Below are positions 41,901-51,800 of a stretch of DNA of 64,000 nt, piece after piece; positions within the stretch are counted from its first letter, which is position 1; the number at the start of each line of letters is the position of its first letter. The DNA comes from Undaria pinnatifida (taxonomy: Eukaryota; Sar; Phaeophyceae; Laminariales; Alariaceae), in NCBI GenBank assembly GCA_012845835.1, contig JABAKD010000016.1:20689196-20753195 (forward strand), written 5' to 3'. The position numbers were made by a program, and so were the translations under genes. The notes under the pieces are model-generated. The model ran no database searches. It was not told the DNA's origin and saw nothing but the letters and a program-made list of their open reading frames with translations.

Positions 41901-44900
41901 ACAGTGTCCGGGCCAGTGAGGCGGTTGCGTCCGGTGCGGTCGGCGTCGGTGGCTGGTTGTGGTAGGCGTGAAAGGAAGTCGGCGTTGCCGTTGGCCGTAC
42001 CTTTGCGGTACTTCAGTGTGTAGTTGTAAGCCGAAAGGAACTCGAGCCAGCGCCGGACGCGAGCGTTGTGCTCACCAACCTTGGCGATGTTTTCGAGCGC
42101 CTTGTGGTCCGAATAAATTTCGAAACGGGTGGACCACAGATGCCCGCGTAGTCGCTTGATCGCCCAAACGATGCTGCCGGCCTCGAGGTCGAGGGGTGTC
42201 CATGAACGTTCGGAGTCCAGAGTGGCGCGGCTGATGTAGATTATCGGGCGGACGGAGCCGTCAAGTTGTTCCTGCTCGAGAGTCGCTCCAAAGCCGTCGA
42301 TGCTAGCGTCGCAGTAGAGGCGGAAAGGGCGGGAGTCGTCGGCGACGGCGTCCCAGTCGGGGTAGACGAGGATCGGTGGCTCGGTAAGTTCGTGGAGGAT
42401 GGCGCGGATGGTGGCTTCCATGGCGGGGGTGAAGTCGAAGGTGGCGCCCTGCTTGAGTAGAGCGTTGATGGGGCGAAGGCGTCTGGAAAGGTTTGGTAGG
42501 AACTTGCCGTAGTAGTTGATACCTCCGAGGAGTGACCGCACCTGTTTCTTGTCGGTGGGCATGGGCATTTTGGTGAGAGCGGCGACCTTTTCGGAGTTGG
42601 GGCTGTAGCCGCCAGCGGAGATGGTGTGCCCCAGGAAGTCGGCGGTTGTGGCGCCAATTTTGGCTTTGGAGGGAGAAAGTTTGAGGCGGTGCTTACGGAG
42701 GCGACCAAAAAGGGCTCGGATGTTGGCGACGTGGTCGGTGGGGTCGGGGTCGAAGACGATGATGTCGTCGAGGTACGCGGCGACGCGTTCCAAGCCTTTG
42801 ATGACCTCGTTAATAACCTTAACGAACCAACCGGGGGAGGCACTGCTGCCTTGCGGCATTACAAGCCACTCGAAGAGCCGGTCTGGCGTGCAAAACGCCG
42901 TCAAAGGGATGGTATCCTTGTCGATGGTGATTTGGTGGAACGAGGAGACCAAGTCGAAGAGGGAGAAGATGCGCCCTTTTCCTAAAGAATCGAGGACCTC
43001 GTCAACGCGGGGGATGGGAAGCTGTCCGAGGGAGCTGATGGCGTTCAGCTTCTTATAGTTGATGGTGATGCGGACACCGCCGTCCTTCTTCGGGATGGCG
43101 ACCATGGGGCTGGAGTAAGGTGAGGTCGAATGCTGAATCAAGCCGGCGGCCACGTACTGGTCGAGGACGGCGTCGGCCTTTTTGGCAAGGATGGGGTTGA
43201 TCCTGTACGGGCGGGAGGTAACTGGTTCGCTGTCCGGAGGTACGGTGATCTTGAACGGCATCAATGAGCACGAGCCGAAGTCGGTCTTGGAGGTGGAGAA
43301 GACGTCCGGAAACTCGCAGAGGACATCTCCCAGGCTGTCGATCACCGATGGGGACCATCCGGAACCGTGGAGGTCGAAGATGATGTCGCGCAGATGCGGC
43401 GGCAGACGGTCCCAGAGGTTGAGGAAGCTAGTTCGTTGATCGGTGTCGAGGCGTGCGAGGAGCTGTGGGCACGGGGCTGTCGATGGGTCGTGGGGATTGG
43501 CTGGTGGGGGGTTCTCGCTGGCCACAGGGATGTTGTCGTGTAGGGCATGTACGCCTGGCGTAGGTGGAGGGGCTGGGGGGTCCAAAGAAGGGTGCCCAAG
43601 GGTGGCTAGTGGTACTTGCACCAGCGGGGAGAGGGAGGTTCCGAGGAGGTCGCCCGGTTCGAGATCGGTTGATCCTGACAATGGGATAGTCTGGTGTCCG
43701 TCGGAGACGAAAATTTCCTTGTCGGTGAGAAGGTCCTCGCGGGGGAGCATGTTGACCATGTACTGCCCGGTAAACGCCGGGGCGCCTGACTGGCGCACGA
43801 GGTTGACCTTGATGAGCTTCGGCGAGGAGGAAAGCGAAATAACTTTCGTGCCGGCGAACCGGAGGTGGTAGACGTCGTCGGTGTATCGGTCGTCGGGAAT
43901 GAAGGCGGAGGCCCTGTTGGTGTCGTGGTGGTGCAGGGAAAGTTCGCCCAGGGTCGGTTGGGGGGGCTGGTGTGGCAGCTGGGGCTGTCGCGGGAGCGTG
44001 GTATACGAGCGTCGCTCGAAGCGCATCCAGCTATCTCGCCCCAAGAGGATGGGATGCTGCATAGTTCCTGCAGGAACGACGCAAGCCCATACTGCCAGGG
44101 CGGCGGTGGGGGTTTGGTGGTGCTTAAACTGGATGCTTAAGCGGATAGAAACGGAGGTGGAGAGGGGAGTCGAGGTTCCGAAACCTCCCCATGAACGAGG
44201 TGAGTTCTGTCGCTCACACTCATCCGTTGCTGACCGGGACGCCTTCAGTTGTTCCACGGCGGCGGTGGTGATGAACGACTGGGGGGAGCCTGTGTCGAGC
44301 AGCGCCACGAGTTTGCAGCGTTTGGCGGCGGTAGGGCCGCTGTGGACTAATACTTCGGTCGTGAACGACGCGTCGTCGACAGTTAGGATGCCGCTTGTAA
44401 GGCACGGTCCATGTTCTGGTATCGTCGGCGCGGTAGTAGCGGGGTATAGGTTGGTTGCGCCGTCGACGGCGGAGACCTGAGCGAAGTGGCTGCTGGGCAA
44501 GGCGTCCGGGGTGGAGGGTGGCAGAAGGAGTCCAAGCTGGGTACTCGGCGTTTGTCGAAGGGGCGGGGGGCTTGTCTCGTGGATGCTATCTGCGGTGGGG
44601 AAGACCCGGCTGGCGTCGGTGGTGGTGGGTGTTGGCTCAGCGGAGCAGGGGGCGAGGGCGCTTGTGGCGTGGAGGCTTGAGCGAAGGCGTTCGCGGACGT
44701 CCATAAGTACCCGGCCTAGCAGGTTCCGACCGCGCCAGCGCGCCCTTTCGCAGGCAAACGGGTGGTCGGCCCTATAGCCGATGCCCCAGACGAGGTCGTA
44801 CGGGCTGGCCTCAGCGATGTGCTTCTCGCCAGTTGCCTCGAGCGCTTGTTGTAGGTCCGGGTTTTGGCTGAACTTGCAGAAGTTGGTGTTGAGGACGATG

Positions 44901-46003
44901 TCGTAGCGGTGTCGCTCCCAACACTCCTGGTCGAAGCCGGACACGGTGCGTCCAAGAGATTTTTGGTTGGCGGGATCGGGGGTGGTTCGGATGAGGAGCT
45001 CTGTCGCGGTGTCACCGAAGAGCGCAGCCTTCTGCGCCATCATCATCTGTTCGGCGCAGTTGTACGTGACGCTTTCGTACTCGATGTCGCACAGGTACCA
45101 CTGTGAGAAGACGGACGAGGAGTTCCAGAAGAAATGGAAAGAATCCGGGGTGTCCGCGGTGTCATGTGCTGGCGAGGGCGAGTCGTCGGAAGGGTGTTGC
45201 AGGGGTGGGTGTCGGCGATCGTTGGTAAAGTCGCCGTGTGGCGTTGTCGGGGGTAGAGTCAGGTCCGATCGGGCGGCGCTGACTTGAACGCCCGAGTTCG
45301 CGGGGGAATTGCTCGGCAAAGCCGAGGTACCGGGAGGGTCCACGCGGTGGCGCGCACGCTGGGCGGGGATACCCTGAAAGGTCCTGTCTTCAGGCGTTTG
45401 GAGAGCAGGGCTGTACTCGCTAGGGCATGCAGATCCTGTGGCCCGAGTCCACGCAATACGTGAAGCCGGCGAGGATGACGGGGCAGGGTGCTCAGAGCAT
45501 GTCCTGGTCAACTGTGATCGCGAGTCTTCCATCTGTACGACGGGGCTGTCCCTCGAGCTCAGGGACAGTGGTGCTGTCAACACCGTGGCAGCGAGTGGGA
45601 AACCGTCATTCGCGGGCCCAACGTTGCCACTAAAAGGGCGCACGTCCTGTGACGAGCGGGTGAGCGGTGGCCAATCTGGGGTCGAGGCGGGCTCAGGGGG
45701 CGATGGCCCGGTAGACGAAACAGCCGTTTCGTGTGAACCGGAACCGCTGGTAGTCGTAATCGTCGAGACTTCGCCCAGGTTAGCAATGTCTGGAATCTCA
45801 GCGATAGTCGGCAGGTAGCGTTGCACATCGCGGGAAGGCGTCGAGTGGAGCATCCCAGTAGGGCTCGACGTCTTGGCCTCCTCCCGCCCACACCTCAAGG
45901 CAATCACTGGAACAAGAGGATCAGTGCTTGAACAAGTGGTTGGGGTTCGGGCTGGGGTAGGGGGGGGGCGTAGGGGGACAGGGGGCAGGGGGTCGTGACG
46001 CAC
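38972..46003 (-). CDS. Element A Pol: NADAR-protease-RT-RNase H-integrase-chromodomain-Tudor-like
   Basis: 2343 codons counted from a GTG at 46003. The frame is open up to the gag UGA at 46090-46088 and the first ATG is only near codon 51, so Pol is probably made by UGA readthrough. Domains (residues): NADAR/YbiA-like 289-441 (YNCAEQMMMAQKA, GRTVSGFD, EASPYDLVWGIG, NLLGRVLM); retropepsin LLDTGS at 568-573; RT about 935-1130 with YLDD at 1077-1080; RNase H 1226-1347 (D1232, E1274, D1299, D1342); integrase HHCC (H1707, H1713, C1743, C1746) and DD35E (D1776, D1838, E1874); GPF motif near 2034; chromodomain 2130-2181; Tudor-like 2238-2300. Unlike other Ty3/gypsy Pols, the protease is preceded by about 560 residues, including NADAR. 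Confidence 0.92.
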   Translation of the reverse strand: MRHDPLPPVPLRPPPTPARTPTTCSSTDPLVPVIALRCGREEAKTSSPTGMLHSTPSRDVQRYLPTIAEIPDIANLGEVSTITTTSGSGSHETAVSSTGPSPPEPASTPDWPPLTRSSQDVRPFSGNVGPANDGFPLAATVLTAPLSLSSRDSPVVQMEDSRSQLTRTCSEHPAPSSSPASRIAWTRATGSACPSEYSPALQTPEDRTFQGIPAQRARHRVDPPGTSALPSNSPANSGVQVSAARSDLTLPPTTPHGDFTNDRRHPPLQHPSDDSPSPAHDTADTPDSFHFFWNSSSVFSQWYLCDIEYESVTYNCAEQMMMAQKAALFGDTATELLIRTTPDPANQKSLGRTVSGFDQECWERHRYDIVLNTNFCKFSQNPDLQQALEATGEKHIAEASPYDLVWGIGYRADHPFACERARWRGRNLLGRVLMDVRERLRSSLHATSALAPCSAEPTPTTTDASRVFPTADSIHETSPPPLRQTPSTQLGLLLPPSTPDALPSSHFAQVSAVDGATNLYPATTAPTIPEHGPCLTSGILTVDDASFTTEVLVHSGPTAAKRCKLVALLDTGSPQSFITTAAVEQLKASRSATDECERQNSPRSWGGFGTSTPLSTSVSIRLSIQFKHHQTPTAALAVWACVVPAGTMQHPILLGRDSWMRFERRSYTTLPRQPQLPHQPPQPTLGELSLHHHDTNRASAFIPDDRYTDDVYHLRFAGTKVISLSSSPKLIKVNLVRQSGAPAFTGQYMVNMLPREDLLTDKEIFVSDGHQTIPLSGSTDLEPGDLLGTSLSPLVQVPLATLGHPSLDPPAPPPTPGVHALHDNIPVASENPPPANPHDPSTAPCPQLLARLDTDQRTSFLNLWDRLPPHLRDIIFDLHGSGWSPSVIDSLGDVLCEFPDVFSTSKTDFGSCSLMPFKITVPPDSEPVTSRPYRINPILAKKADAVLDQYVAAGLIQHSTSPYSSPMVAIPKKDGGVRITINYKKLNAISSLGQLPIPRVDEVLDSLGKGRIFSLFDLVSSFHQITIDKDTIPLTAFCTPDRLFEWLVMPQGSSASPGWFVKVINEVIKGLERVAAYLDDIIVFDPDPTDHVANIRALFGRLRKHRLKLSPSKAKIGATTADFLGHTISAGGYSPNSEKVAALTKMPMPTDKKQVRSLLGGINYYGKFLPNLSRRLRPINALLKQGATFDFTPAMEATIRAILHELTEPPILVYPDWDAVADDSRPFRLYCDASIDGFGATLEQEQLDGSVRPIIYISRATLDSERSWTPLDLEAGSIVWAIKRLRGHLWSTRFEIYSDHKALENIAKVGEHNARVRRWLEFLSAYNYTLKYRKGTANGNADFLSRLPQPATDADRTGRNRLTGPDTVGIYLIRPCGFAPNEPPTPGIGLGGLVSPPSRPIPTIQPLPFTADDYTDFRLLGPRMEHHGIPNNFVGPISTRDSTARPLVSSENAAVNTGAPPGSASRPPVVSPLSTIGATEPPPSGLISSRTRHRAAAAAGNPRPTADYGFGRRPKPTVSRRSTSTRRPHTPPAGAQPRLPPTTTPPAAVPTPPASPAPTAPRPVPPSTTSPTSPSTPPLLLPEPVVDLNIDPHLLARVERYTYRDWAREQRAEPVCYAAIRFLSLDSPSPPPADLLDSIPSAQRPLLSDVLALAAKGRLHRTDDETALLVRRPPTSQPGNSLPPPAPYPPRVYVPMLMRPWVLNTCHADTSLHLGVTRTVRMLARFYWWIGMDVSARWWIRRCLHCQARKTSRHTIRWPTLSLPLPNGPGITVSVDYFGPLPLTPRGNVHILLFTDRFSRRADMFAVSAENFTAAGTADILLNEYIPLWGCPVTLLSDNGQQFTSKLATIVYDRVGIRKVNTSAYHPCTNGGVERVNHVLAQMLPMVGNEKQTDWDVLLPHVSAAYNNSVNAATGLAPNEIHIGRLPRLPLSVFEPENIGGHQSLDRDHLVYINLATDRQQRAYSLVRELHRLTVSRLQRRNAPIMAALLASPPFSVGGWAWVYNSASTIRQGAKKGTDATVLKTKLSLNWNGPFKILAVGPTAASDTPDNRPLQDKLLFLDLPSDLPGRDSKPRVSVKRCKPCHNPDDTSDIPKHLPADLTTYVLTASAAKSPPYHVTLDDVTPPPERLEVEQITGHQLVRGRGGVIAVLYETHWTGLLSPSWERELDLQHFRRHILLYWSGRPTQHRQTNRLYRQMRIGAAHRELSRSQGQLFLAPGYTLVPRDLWLRNFRNSTLPSGARVWYKARDGLWWLGKIAHRAPPDASSRTPPDPSPGSSYIIRFLDDPGPIKIDLQPARYTTARNAVSGSWCLQRHGHGSLSRGVLRNSDASRGAPTVPTPPIG
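44681..45139 (-). other. NADAR (DUF1768/YbiA-like) domain inside retrotransposon Pol
   Basis: The domain shows in order an N-terminal FFW...FSQWYLCDI strand, a Y..AEQMMMAQKA helix, FGD, an I..T.DP..QK.LGR segment, W...R..I, a KF.QNP.L helix, and EASPYDLVWGIG followed by W.G.NLLG..LM.VR. These are the signature blocks of the NADAR superfamily, known to bind or cleave NAD/ADP-ribose derivatives; members in bacteria remove ADP-ribose from guanine. No obvious core block is missing. Its role in an LTR element is unknown. Confidence 0.85.
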
Positions 46004-46049
46004 GTGGTGTACTCGGGCGTCCTGAGACCCGGTCTTCGCAGCAAGTGCT

Positions 46050-46090
46050 GTTGGCGGAGATGCTGCAGTTGCTCCACCACCGGCTCTTCA
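46050..46090 (-). promoter_or_regulatory. Candidate gag-pol UGA readthrough signal with downstream hairpin
   Basis: The gag UGA (46090-46088) is in frame with pol. Six nt after it (AGAGCC), the RNA can form a stem GGUGGUGGAG (46081-46072) with CUCCGCCAAC (46059-46050): nine of ten positions pair, including one G-U, around a 12-nt loop. A stem a few nt after the stop is the layout of known retroviral stop-codon readthrough signals. Function is inferred. Confidence 0.55.
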
Positions 46091-48835
46091 GTTGGTGCGA
46101 AAGGTGCCCGGTTGTCGTTGATTGGGGTTGGTCGCGTTATTATTGCCGATCCGCATGTTCGGCGGGGCGGCGGCTGGGGGGACATAGGTCGCCGGGTCGT
46201 GTACCGTCATGGCTGTTGACTGCGATGCGGTGACGGCGCGACGATGTTGAAATTGCTGCCCTTGCGACTGTCGGTTGCCGTTGTCGTGGGAGCGGCTGTT
46301 GTCGTGCGAGCGGCCGTTGTCGTGGGAGCGGCCGTTGTTGTGGCGTCTGTTGTTGGAGCGTCCGTTGTTGCCCCGGTGTTGGTTGGAGTGGTCGTGGTTG
46401 TAGCGGTTGTTGTTGTTGTTGGCGCCCCGGTTGTTGTTGTGGTAAGTGCCCCCACGGTTGTCGTTACGGTGGGCGTAGCGGTTGGAGTTCCGGTCGACGT
46501 TGTGCTCGTACTGGCCCCGGCGGTAAGAACGCATCCGTTGTTGCCATTGGCGGTAGGCGTGGCCGCCATCGTTGAGCTGGCCAAGTGCAGGGTTGAGGAT
46601 GCCGGATATGTTGATGAAGTCCTGGGGGCAGGTCTTCATGCTGTGATCCGTACCGTTGCAGTTAAGGCAATGTCCACCGTGAGCGCGTAGGGCTTGAGCA
46701 CGGGCCGAGCTCGTGAGGAGCGGAGTCAGCAGCGGGGGATCCTGCGTACTAAACGTTGTCGTCACCATGTACACCTCCTCGTAGTGGCGGAGAGGCCAGT
46801 CGGACTCGTCCTCGCAGAATGGGTCACGGTCGGCGTCGGCTACGTTCATGATTAGTGGGTTTGACGCGGAACCCATCGCACGAGTGCCGGGGCCACGCGT
46901 GTTGGTGTGTTGCGCAGGAGGTGGCGGTGAAGAGGAGTACGTAATATGCCCGCCGGAAGAGGTCGCATGAAATCCTTGGCCGTTTATAGCTGGCGTCTTG
47001 TTCGTTGCCAGTACCTCGAAGGCCGACCACATGTCCGCAACCGTGGCGAACGGCTGCGAGGTCGTCATGAGGCGCCCAGGGTAAAGAGTTGGCATCAGCG
47101 ACGGGTACTGACTGCTGGTAACTCCGCGTACGATTTCGACGACCATAGCGTCACTGGGCTTGAAAATTTTCTCCGTGCCCTGTGCGAGCGAGACACGCTC
47201 TTTGAACGCTCGCAGGAACGTGGAAAAGTCGGTTGAGCTCGGTACGCCGAAGGAGTGCAGCTGTTGGAAGGCGCGCCCCTGGTCGCCGTCGTCGAAGTGG
47301 TTGGTTAGGAGCTGCAGCAGCTTCCTAAAAGCCGACGGTCCGGTTCCGTCGATGCCTAGTTCCTGGACAACTTGGACGAAGAAATCGTCGATGAGGCGGG
47401 TGAGGGGAGATGCCATGACCTGCGGATACCCGAGAGCCTTTCGGAAGCATTTGTGGAGGGTTCTGTGCCATCCCTTGACCCACGGGGGGGTGTCGAATGA
47501 TTGCTTACCGGACTCGTCGCAGATTGTGAGAATCTCCCTCATCGCCAGTTTGACGCTGGCGAGGAACATGCCCAGGTAGACGGCGGCGTCGCTGTTGGCC
47601 GGGAAGGGTAGGCGTACGAGTGGTGTCAACTTCCGCATGTCCACTACGTCGTACTGGCGCGTAACGGCATGATGTTCGTCGTCCGTCATAGGTCCCGATC
47701 GGGATGGCGTTGTCCTGGTGGGCGGGGTTGGGACCGTCGCCGGCGTGGGCGCGTCCGTGGTGGGCTGGGCCGGTGTCGTAGCAGTGGGCGCGGCCGTCGT
47801 AGGGGGGGGGGTGGGGCGTGCAGGGGCGTCGGGACGGTACTCTGTCTGGTTCCACACGTAGCCGCGGCCGGCGTTGTTGTGGAAGTGACGAAGGGCGAGT
47901 ACCAGGGTGTTGGTGGCCCTGATGAGCTCGTCGGATGCGCTAATTGTGGCGGCACGGGCCTGGACGAACGCGACTGATGGGTCGCTATCGGGGGCAAATA
48001 AACCCCACAGGCGGTGTGCCGCCGATGAGACATCAGAAAAAGCTGCTCCGCGTGTTCTCTGCATGCAGCGGAGGGTGGCGTCGCAGAAATCCCAATCAAT
48101 AGCCTCGCGCGGCAGAACCGTCGGTCGTGAGGATGCCAAGGGGGTGGGGGAGGGCAAGGGCTGGGCAGGAGGTGGCACCTGGTAGGTTGTGGTAACCGGC
48201 TGGGCCGGCGGTGGCAGCTGGAAAGTAGTGGCTCCAAGCGTCTCGGCGGGCGCATGGGTTGGCGCTACCCGCAGCGGCTGTGCCCGCAAGGACACAGGCA
48301 CTGAAGGTTGCGTGGGGGAGGGGAGCGGCTGCGGTTGGAACGGAGTGGCCGCGGTCGCACCTGTAGCCGTATATGACGGCGAGAATGGGTTCGTGGAAAG
48401 GGTTGGGGATGGGGGAAGCCTGAGCAAGAGCTCCGCGCTCTCCTTTAGTTGGAGAACCAGCTGTTCGTGATGAGCTTGCAGGGCTGCGCGGCGCTCGCGA
48501 AAAACCGCGCGGTGGCCCTGGGTGTTCCCCGGGTCCGAGATTGGGCTTGCAGAGTCCTGCGAAGTGGTCTCAGGCTTTACAGTGGGCTCCCGCCCGGCAC
48601 CGGAGGTGCCTACTCTCGGGGGAGGGGGGCCCGGCGTGGCCGTATGGGGCGTCAAATCGCCCAGAATGGATTCCACGTTCGGGATGTCGTCCATGTTTGC
48701 GCGGGCGGTCCTGGCGGTGTACCGCTCCTCGCGGGAGCTGGGGGAATCAGGGGTGTGGGCCCCAGCCATGTTGGTGTCGGAAGCGTATCTCTCAGCCATG
48801 TCGATGTCGAGGAAAGGTGGGGGGGACGCTTGCAC
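46088..48835 (-). CDS. gag: Element A Gag polyprotein
   Basis: 915 residues from ATG to UGA. The N-terminal third is Pro/Thr/Ala-rich and probably disordered. A central helical region (about residues 390-600, with WVKGWHRTLHKCFRKALG and FRKLLQLLTNHFDDGDQG) resembles the capsid-like domain of Ty3/gypsy Gags. A zinc knuckle CLNCNGTDHSMKTC (C-x2-C-x4-H-x4-C) follows. The C-terminal part is Asn/Arg/His-rich with several NGRSHD repeats, a basic low-complexity stretch likely to bind RNA. It is in the same frame as pol, separated by a single stop. The frame is uninterrupted, in line with identical LTRs. Confidence 0.88.
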   Translation of the reverse strand: MQASPPPFLDIDMAERYASDTNMAGAHTPDSPSSREERYTARTARANMDDIPNVESILGDLTPHTATPGPPPPRVGTSGAGREPTVKPETTSQDSASPISDPGNTQGHRAVFRERRAALQAHHEQLVLQLKESAELLLRLPPSPTLSTNPFSPSYTATGATAATPFQPQPLPSPTQPSVPVSLRAQPLRVAPTHAPAETLGATTFQLPPPAQPVTTTYQVPPPAQPLPSPTPLASSRPTVLPREAIDWDFCDATLRCMQRTRGAAFSDVSSAAHRLWGLFAPDSDPSVAFVQARAATISASDELIRATNTLVLALRHFHNNAGRGYVWNQTEYRPDAPARPTPPPTTAAPTATTPAQPTTDAPTPATVPTPPTRTTPSRSGPMTDDEHHAVTRQYDVVDMRKLTPLVRLPFPANSDAAVYLGMFLASVKLAMREILTICDESGKQSFDTPPWVKGWHRTLHKCFRKALGYPQVMASPLTRLIDDFFVQVVQELGIDGTGPSAFRKLLQLLTNHFDDGDQGRAFQQLHSFGVPSSTDFSTFLRAFKERVSLAQGTEKIFKPSDAMVVEIVRGVTSSQYPSLMPTLYPGRLMTTSQPFATVADMWSAFEVLATNKTPAINGQGFHATSSGGHITYSSSPPPPAQHTNTRGPGTRAMGSASNPLIMNVADADRDPFCEDESDWPLRHYEEVYMVTTTFSTQDPPLLTPLLTSSARAQALRAHGGHCLNCNGTDHSMKTCPQDFINISGILNPALGQLNDGGHAYRQWQQRMRSYRRGQYEHNVDRNSNRYAHRNDNRGGTYHNNNRGANNNNNRYNHDHSNQHRGNNGRSNNRRHNNGRSHDNGRSHDNSRSHDNGNRQSQGQQFQHRRAVTASQSTAMTVHDPATYVPPAAAPPNMRIGNNNATNPNQRQPGTFRTN

Positions 48836-51800
48836 TGGAGTAGAGATTGATGGGGTGGAAGTGTAGAGGAAGGTTGGATCCAGGCTTGGATCTCGGGGCG
48901 GCAGCTACAATCACCAACAAACCGATCTAGAGGGAGAAAAAAAAAAACAGCAAAATACAAAATGGAAGTAAGGGCGTACGGTAGGGGGGGGGATGTGCCA
49001 CGATTTTAGTGCTCGTCCAAGGGTATATGTTTATGTGGTTTGGAGAGTATCTGACCAGAAACCAGACGTCTCGTTTTTGTCAGACGACAGTCCTCACGTC
49101 AATTGAGCGATACCTATGAGACTGAATTGGGCAGAGCTCCGTCTGAACTGCAGAATTCCTCTGTTATGGTATCAGGGCGTGACAATTGTGGGACGTTGGC
49201 AGTGCAAAACCGATCGCGCGGGTACGTTTGATCAGTACCTAAAAAGAGCGAAGGGTGAAAAAAATTTGCAGCATGCCGGCACCATTTGGTAGGCACACAA
49301 AATACCGGGCGATCGAAAGGCGGGGTGTTCGTCGTTACGTGACAAAAAAAAAATGGGCAGCATGCCGGCCGTTTCGGGGGGGGTTCGCGTAGTCCGGTAC
49401 GTCGTGGCGTAACGCAAGGTATCGTAAAGGCAGCTTAAATGAAATCAGACCCCGGTACGTGAAACAAAGAAAAGCATACCGATCAGCCACCATGGGGAAG
49501 AAGCTCGGGTACGCTAGTCTGTTGCGACTATAGTTATAATTTGTCCAGCATACAGTTTTCAGTTTTAGGACATTTTCTGCACGGGCGGCATCGAACATGT
49601 TCTAAATTTGAGCAGCATGCAGCTGCTGTTGGTGATATGCCGGACAAACAAGGGAAGAAAATAATAAATGAAAGACAAAGAAAAGAAATAAAACAGTTGT
49701 TGACTTTCAAGCTTGCGCAGCAACGTTACAACTTTGAGCAGCATAGACCCTGCTTCATCGTAAAACTGAGGCGGAAAAAGCGTTGAAGTAGCAACAGGGG
49801 GGGGGAATTTGGGCATCATCTACCCTGTATCACCAAAACGGGGAAAAGTAAACTTGAGGGTGACAGAATTTGGGCAAATCTGAGCAGCATCTACTCCACT
49901 TCATCATGGAGATGGAACAGATGCGAGGGAACTTAAATGCATTTTGCTTTTTCGAGAGAAGAAAGAAAAAAAAATTGCAGCGTAGAGCCTGCTATGGGGT
50001 AAAAAGCTGGCCAAACGCGGGGGGGGGAAACAATCCAACATTAGACGGCGTAGGGCTCGGGCACTACAAATAAACTGACAAAATGCTCTTACAGCAGAAT
50101 AGAGAAGCATATGGGCATGATAGAGCCCATATGTGGCTCAAAACTGGTAAGAGGCACGGTTACTGCAGCATTTCCGATGTTGTGAGCAGCATAGGGGGGC
50201 CGTGCGTGAGACAACACCGACGGAATGCACATATATTACACTAGCATCCTGACAAATTAAGGCAGCATAAAGCCTGTGTATGACAGAAGGCTGGCGAGAT
50301 ACACGTACTACATCAGTTTTTTGTCAAATTTGAGCAGCGTAGATGCGATACATGACCAAAATATACGAAGTGTACGCTAAACAACAGCATAGAGACAAAT
50401 GGCAACATAGAGTCCTGTATGTCTAAAGCTGGAAGAATTGCGCACCAGACAACGGTAATTTGGCCATAGCAGTGCAGGGCCCGTGTATGTCGTCCGTATA
50501 ACTGGAGGGGTATACGTACGACACCAGCGTTTTGATACATTCGAGCAGCAAAGCGGTCGAACAAAAACAAAAACGAAAGTTTGCACAGAAACAGTAGCAA
50601 TTCCCTAAGACAAGTTTGAGCAGCGCAGAGCTACTCGTACGTGCTCGTTAGCCAAGCGAAAGGCAAGCAAGCAAAATAGCTATTCTTAATAATGCAAACA
50701 AGGGAAATGCATCAAACAAAAAAAAACAAATAAACAAACGAGGGACAAACCAAAACGACTTGAGACGGCGGTGGAAACGGGGTACTACTGGGAGTATCAG
50801 GACAAGACGCAACTCGTGCATATAGATAGGCCTGAAACCCTGGGAGTCAGATGCGGTACAAAACAAGACCTGGTGGGGAGGTGGGTCTGCTACATGGCTA
50901 TGAGAGTGTGTCACGCCCGTAAGGTGCGTGTCAACCCATGCTTGTGTACGTACCACTGCTGCTGTGTACGAGGTACGCAAAATGTCTATGAGCCGCTGTC
51001 TCACAAAAGATACGCAAGAAAAAGTGACGAAAGCGGCGTATCCGTTACCCATCACACGTCGAATAAATAAATGCTGGCTCAAACAGCACCTGGTACCAGC
51101 TAAATGTGCGGGGAGAAAACGAAAGAGAAAAAACAAGAATTCCGAAGTGGACAGGGTACCTCCCTGGCACCTTGTGTCTGTCTCCTGTAAATGAGGGCCT
51201 ATCCCTCAATCAGAGCAGAACACAATAGAGAGCTCTCCTTTTGTTACGTGGTCCTTGTGGGGTTACAGGGGTTGGGTCGTTCTTGTACATACAAGTGCGT
51301 TTTGGGGATGGAATAACGCTTTTGGGGTGACGGACGTACTACACAGGAGTACGGTGACACGAAAGCGTTCAGGAGACATCCCGTACCGTACGTAGGACTT
51401 GTACGTACTGATAATAATGCACTACACGTTTGGTGTGAAAGCAAAGGGAACAAAGGGGGTCGTTTGTAGCACAATACCGGTGCTATACCTACCTACGAGG
51501 GGGGGGAAGTACGAGAGAGAAGAGACGACTGACTACAGCACTCAACTGCGTGTACTCGATTCTATACTATATGACCCACCTATGAGCTGTCAGCGGAGCT
51601 CGTATAGTACGTGGTTGGTACACGGAGGTTCGATAGAAAAAGGAAGGCAAAAGAAAAGACAAAGAACACAAAACAGAACAAAACAAGAAAGAAAGAAAAA
51701 AAAAATGACTCCTCCTATCTATCCTGTCTCTTGCCATATATGTGGTGGCTCACATTTTTAGGATAACGAGAAACCGAGAAGAGGCGGGGCTGCCGTTCCA

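Noticed and set aside
39669-46700. Plus- and minus-strand ORFs up to 425 codons overlapping pol and gag
   Set aside because: They are composition shadows of a high-GC 7-kb coding frame whose domains are unambiguous.
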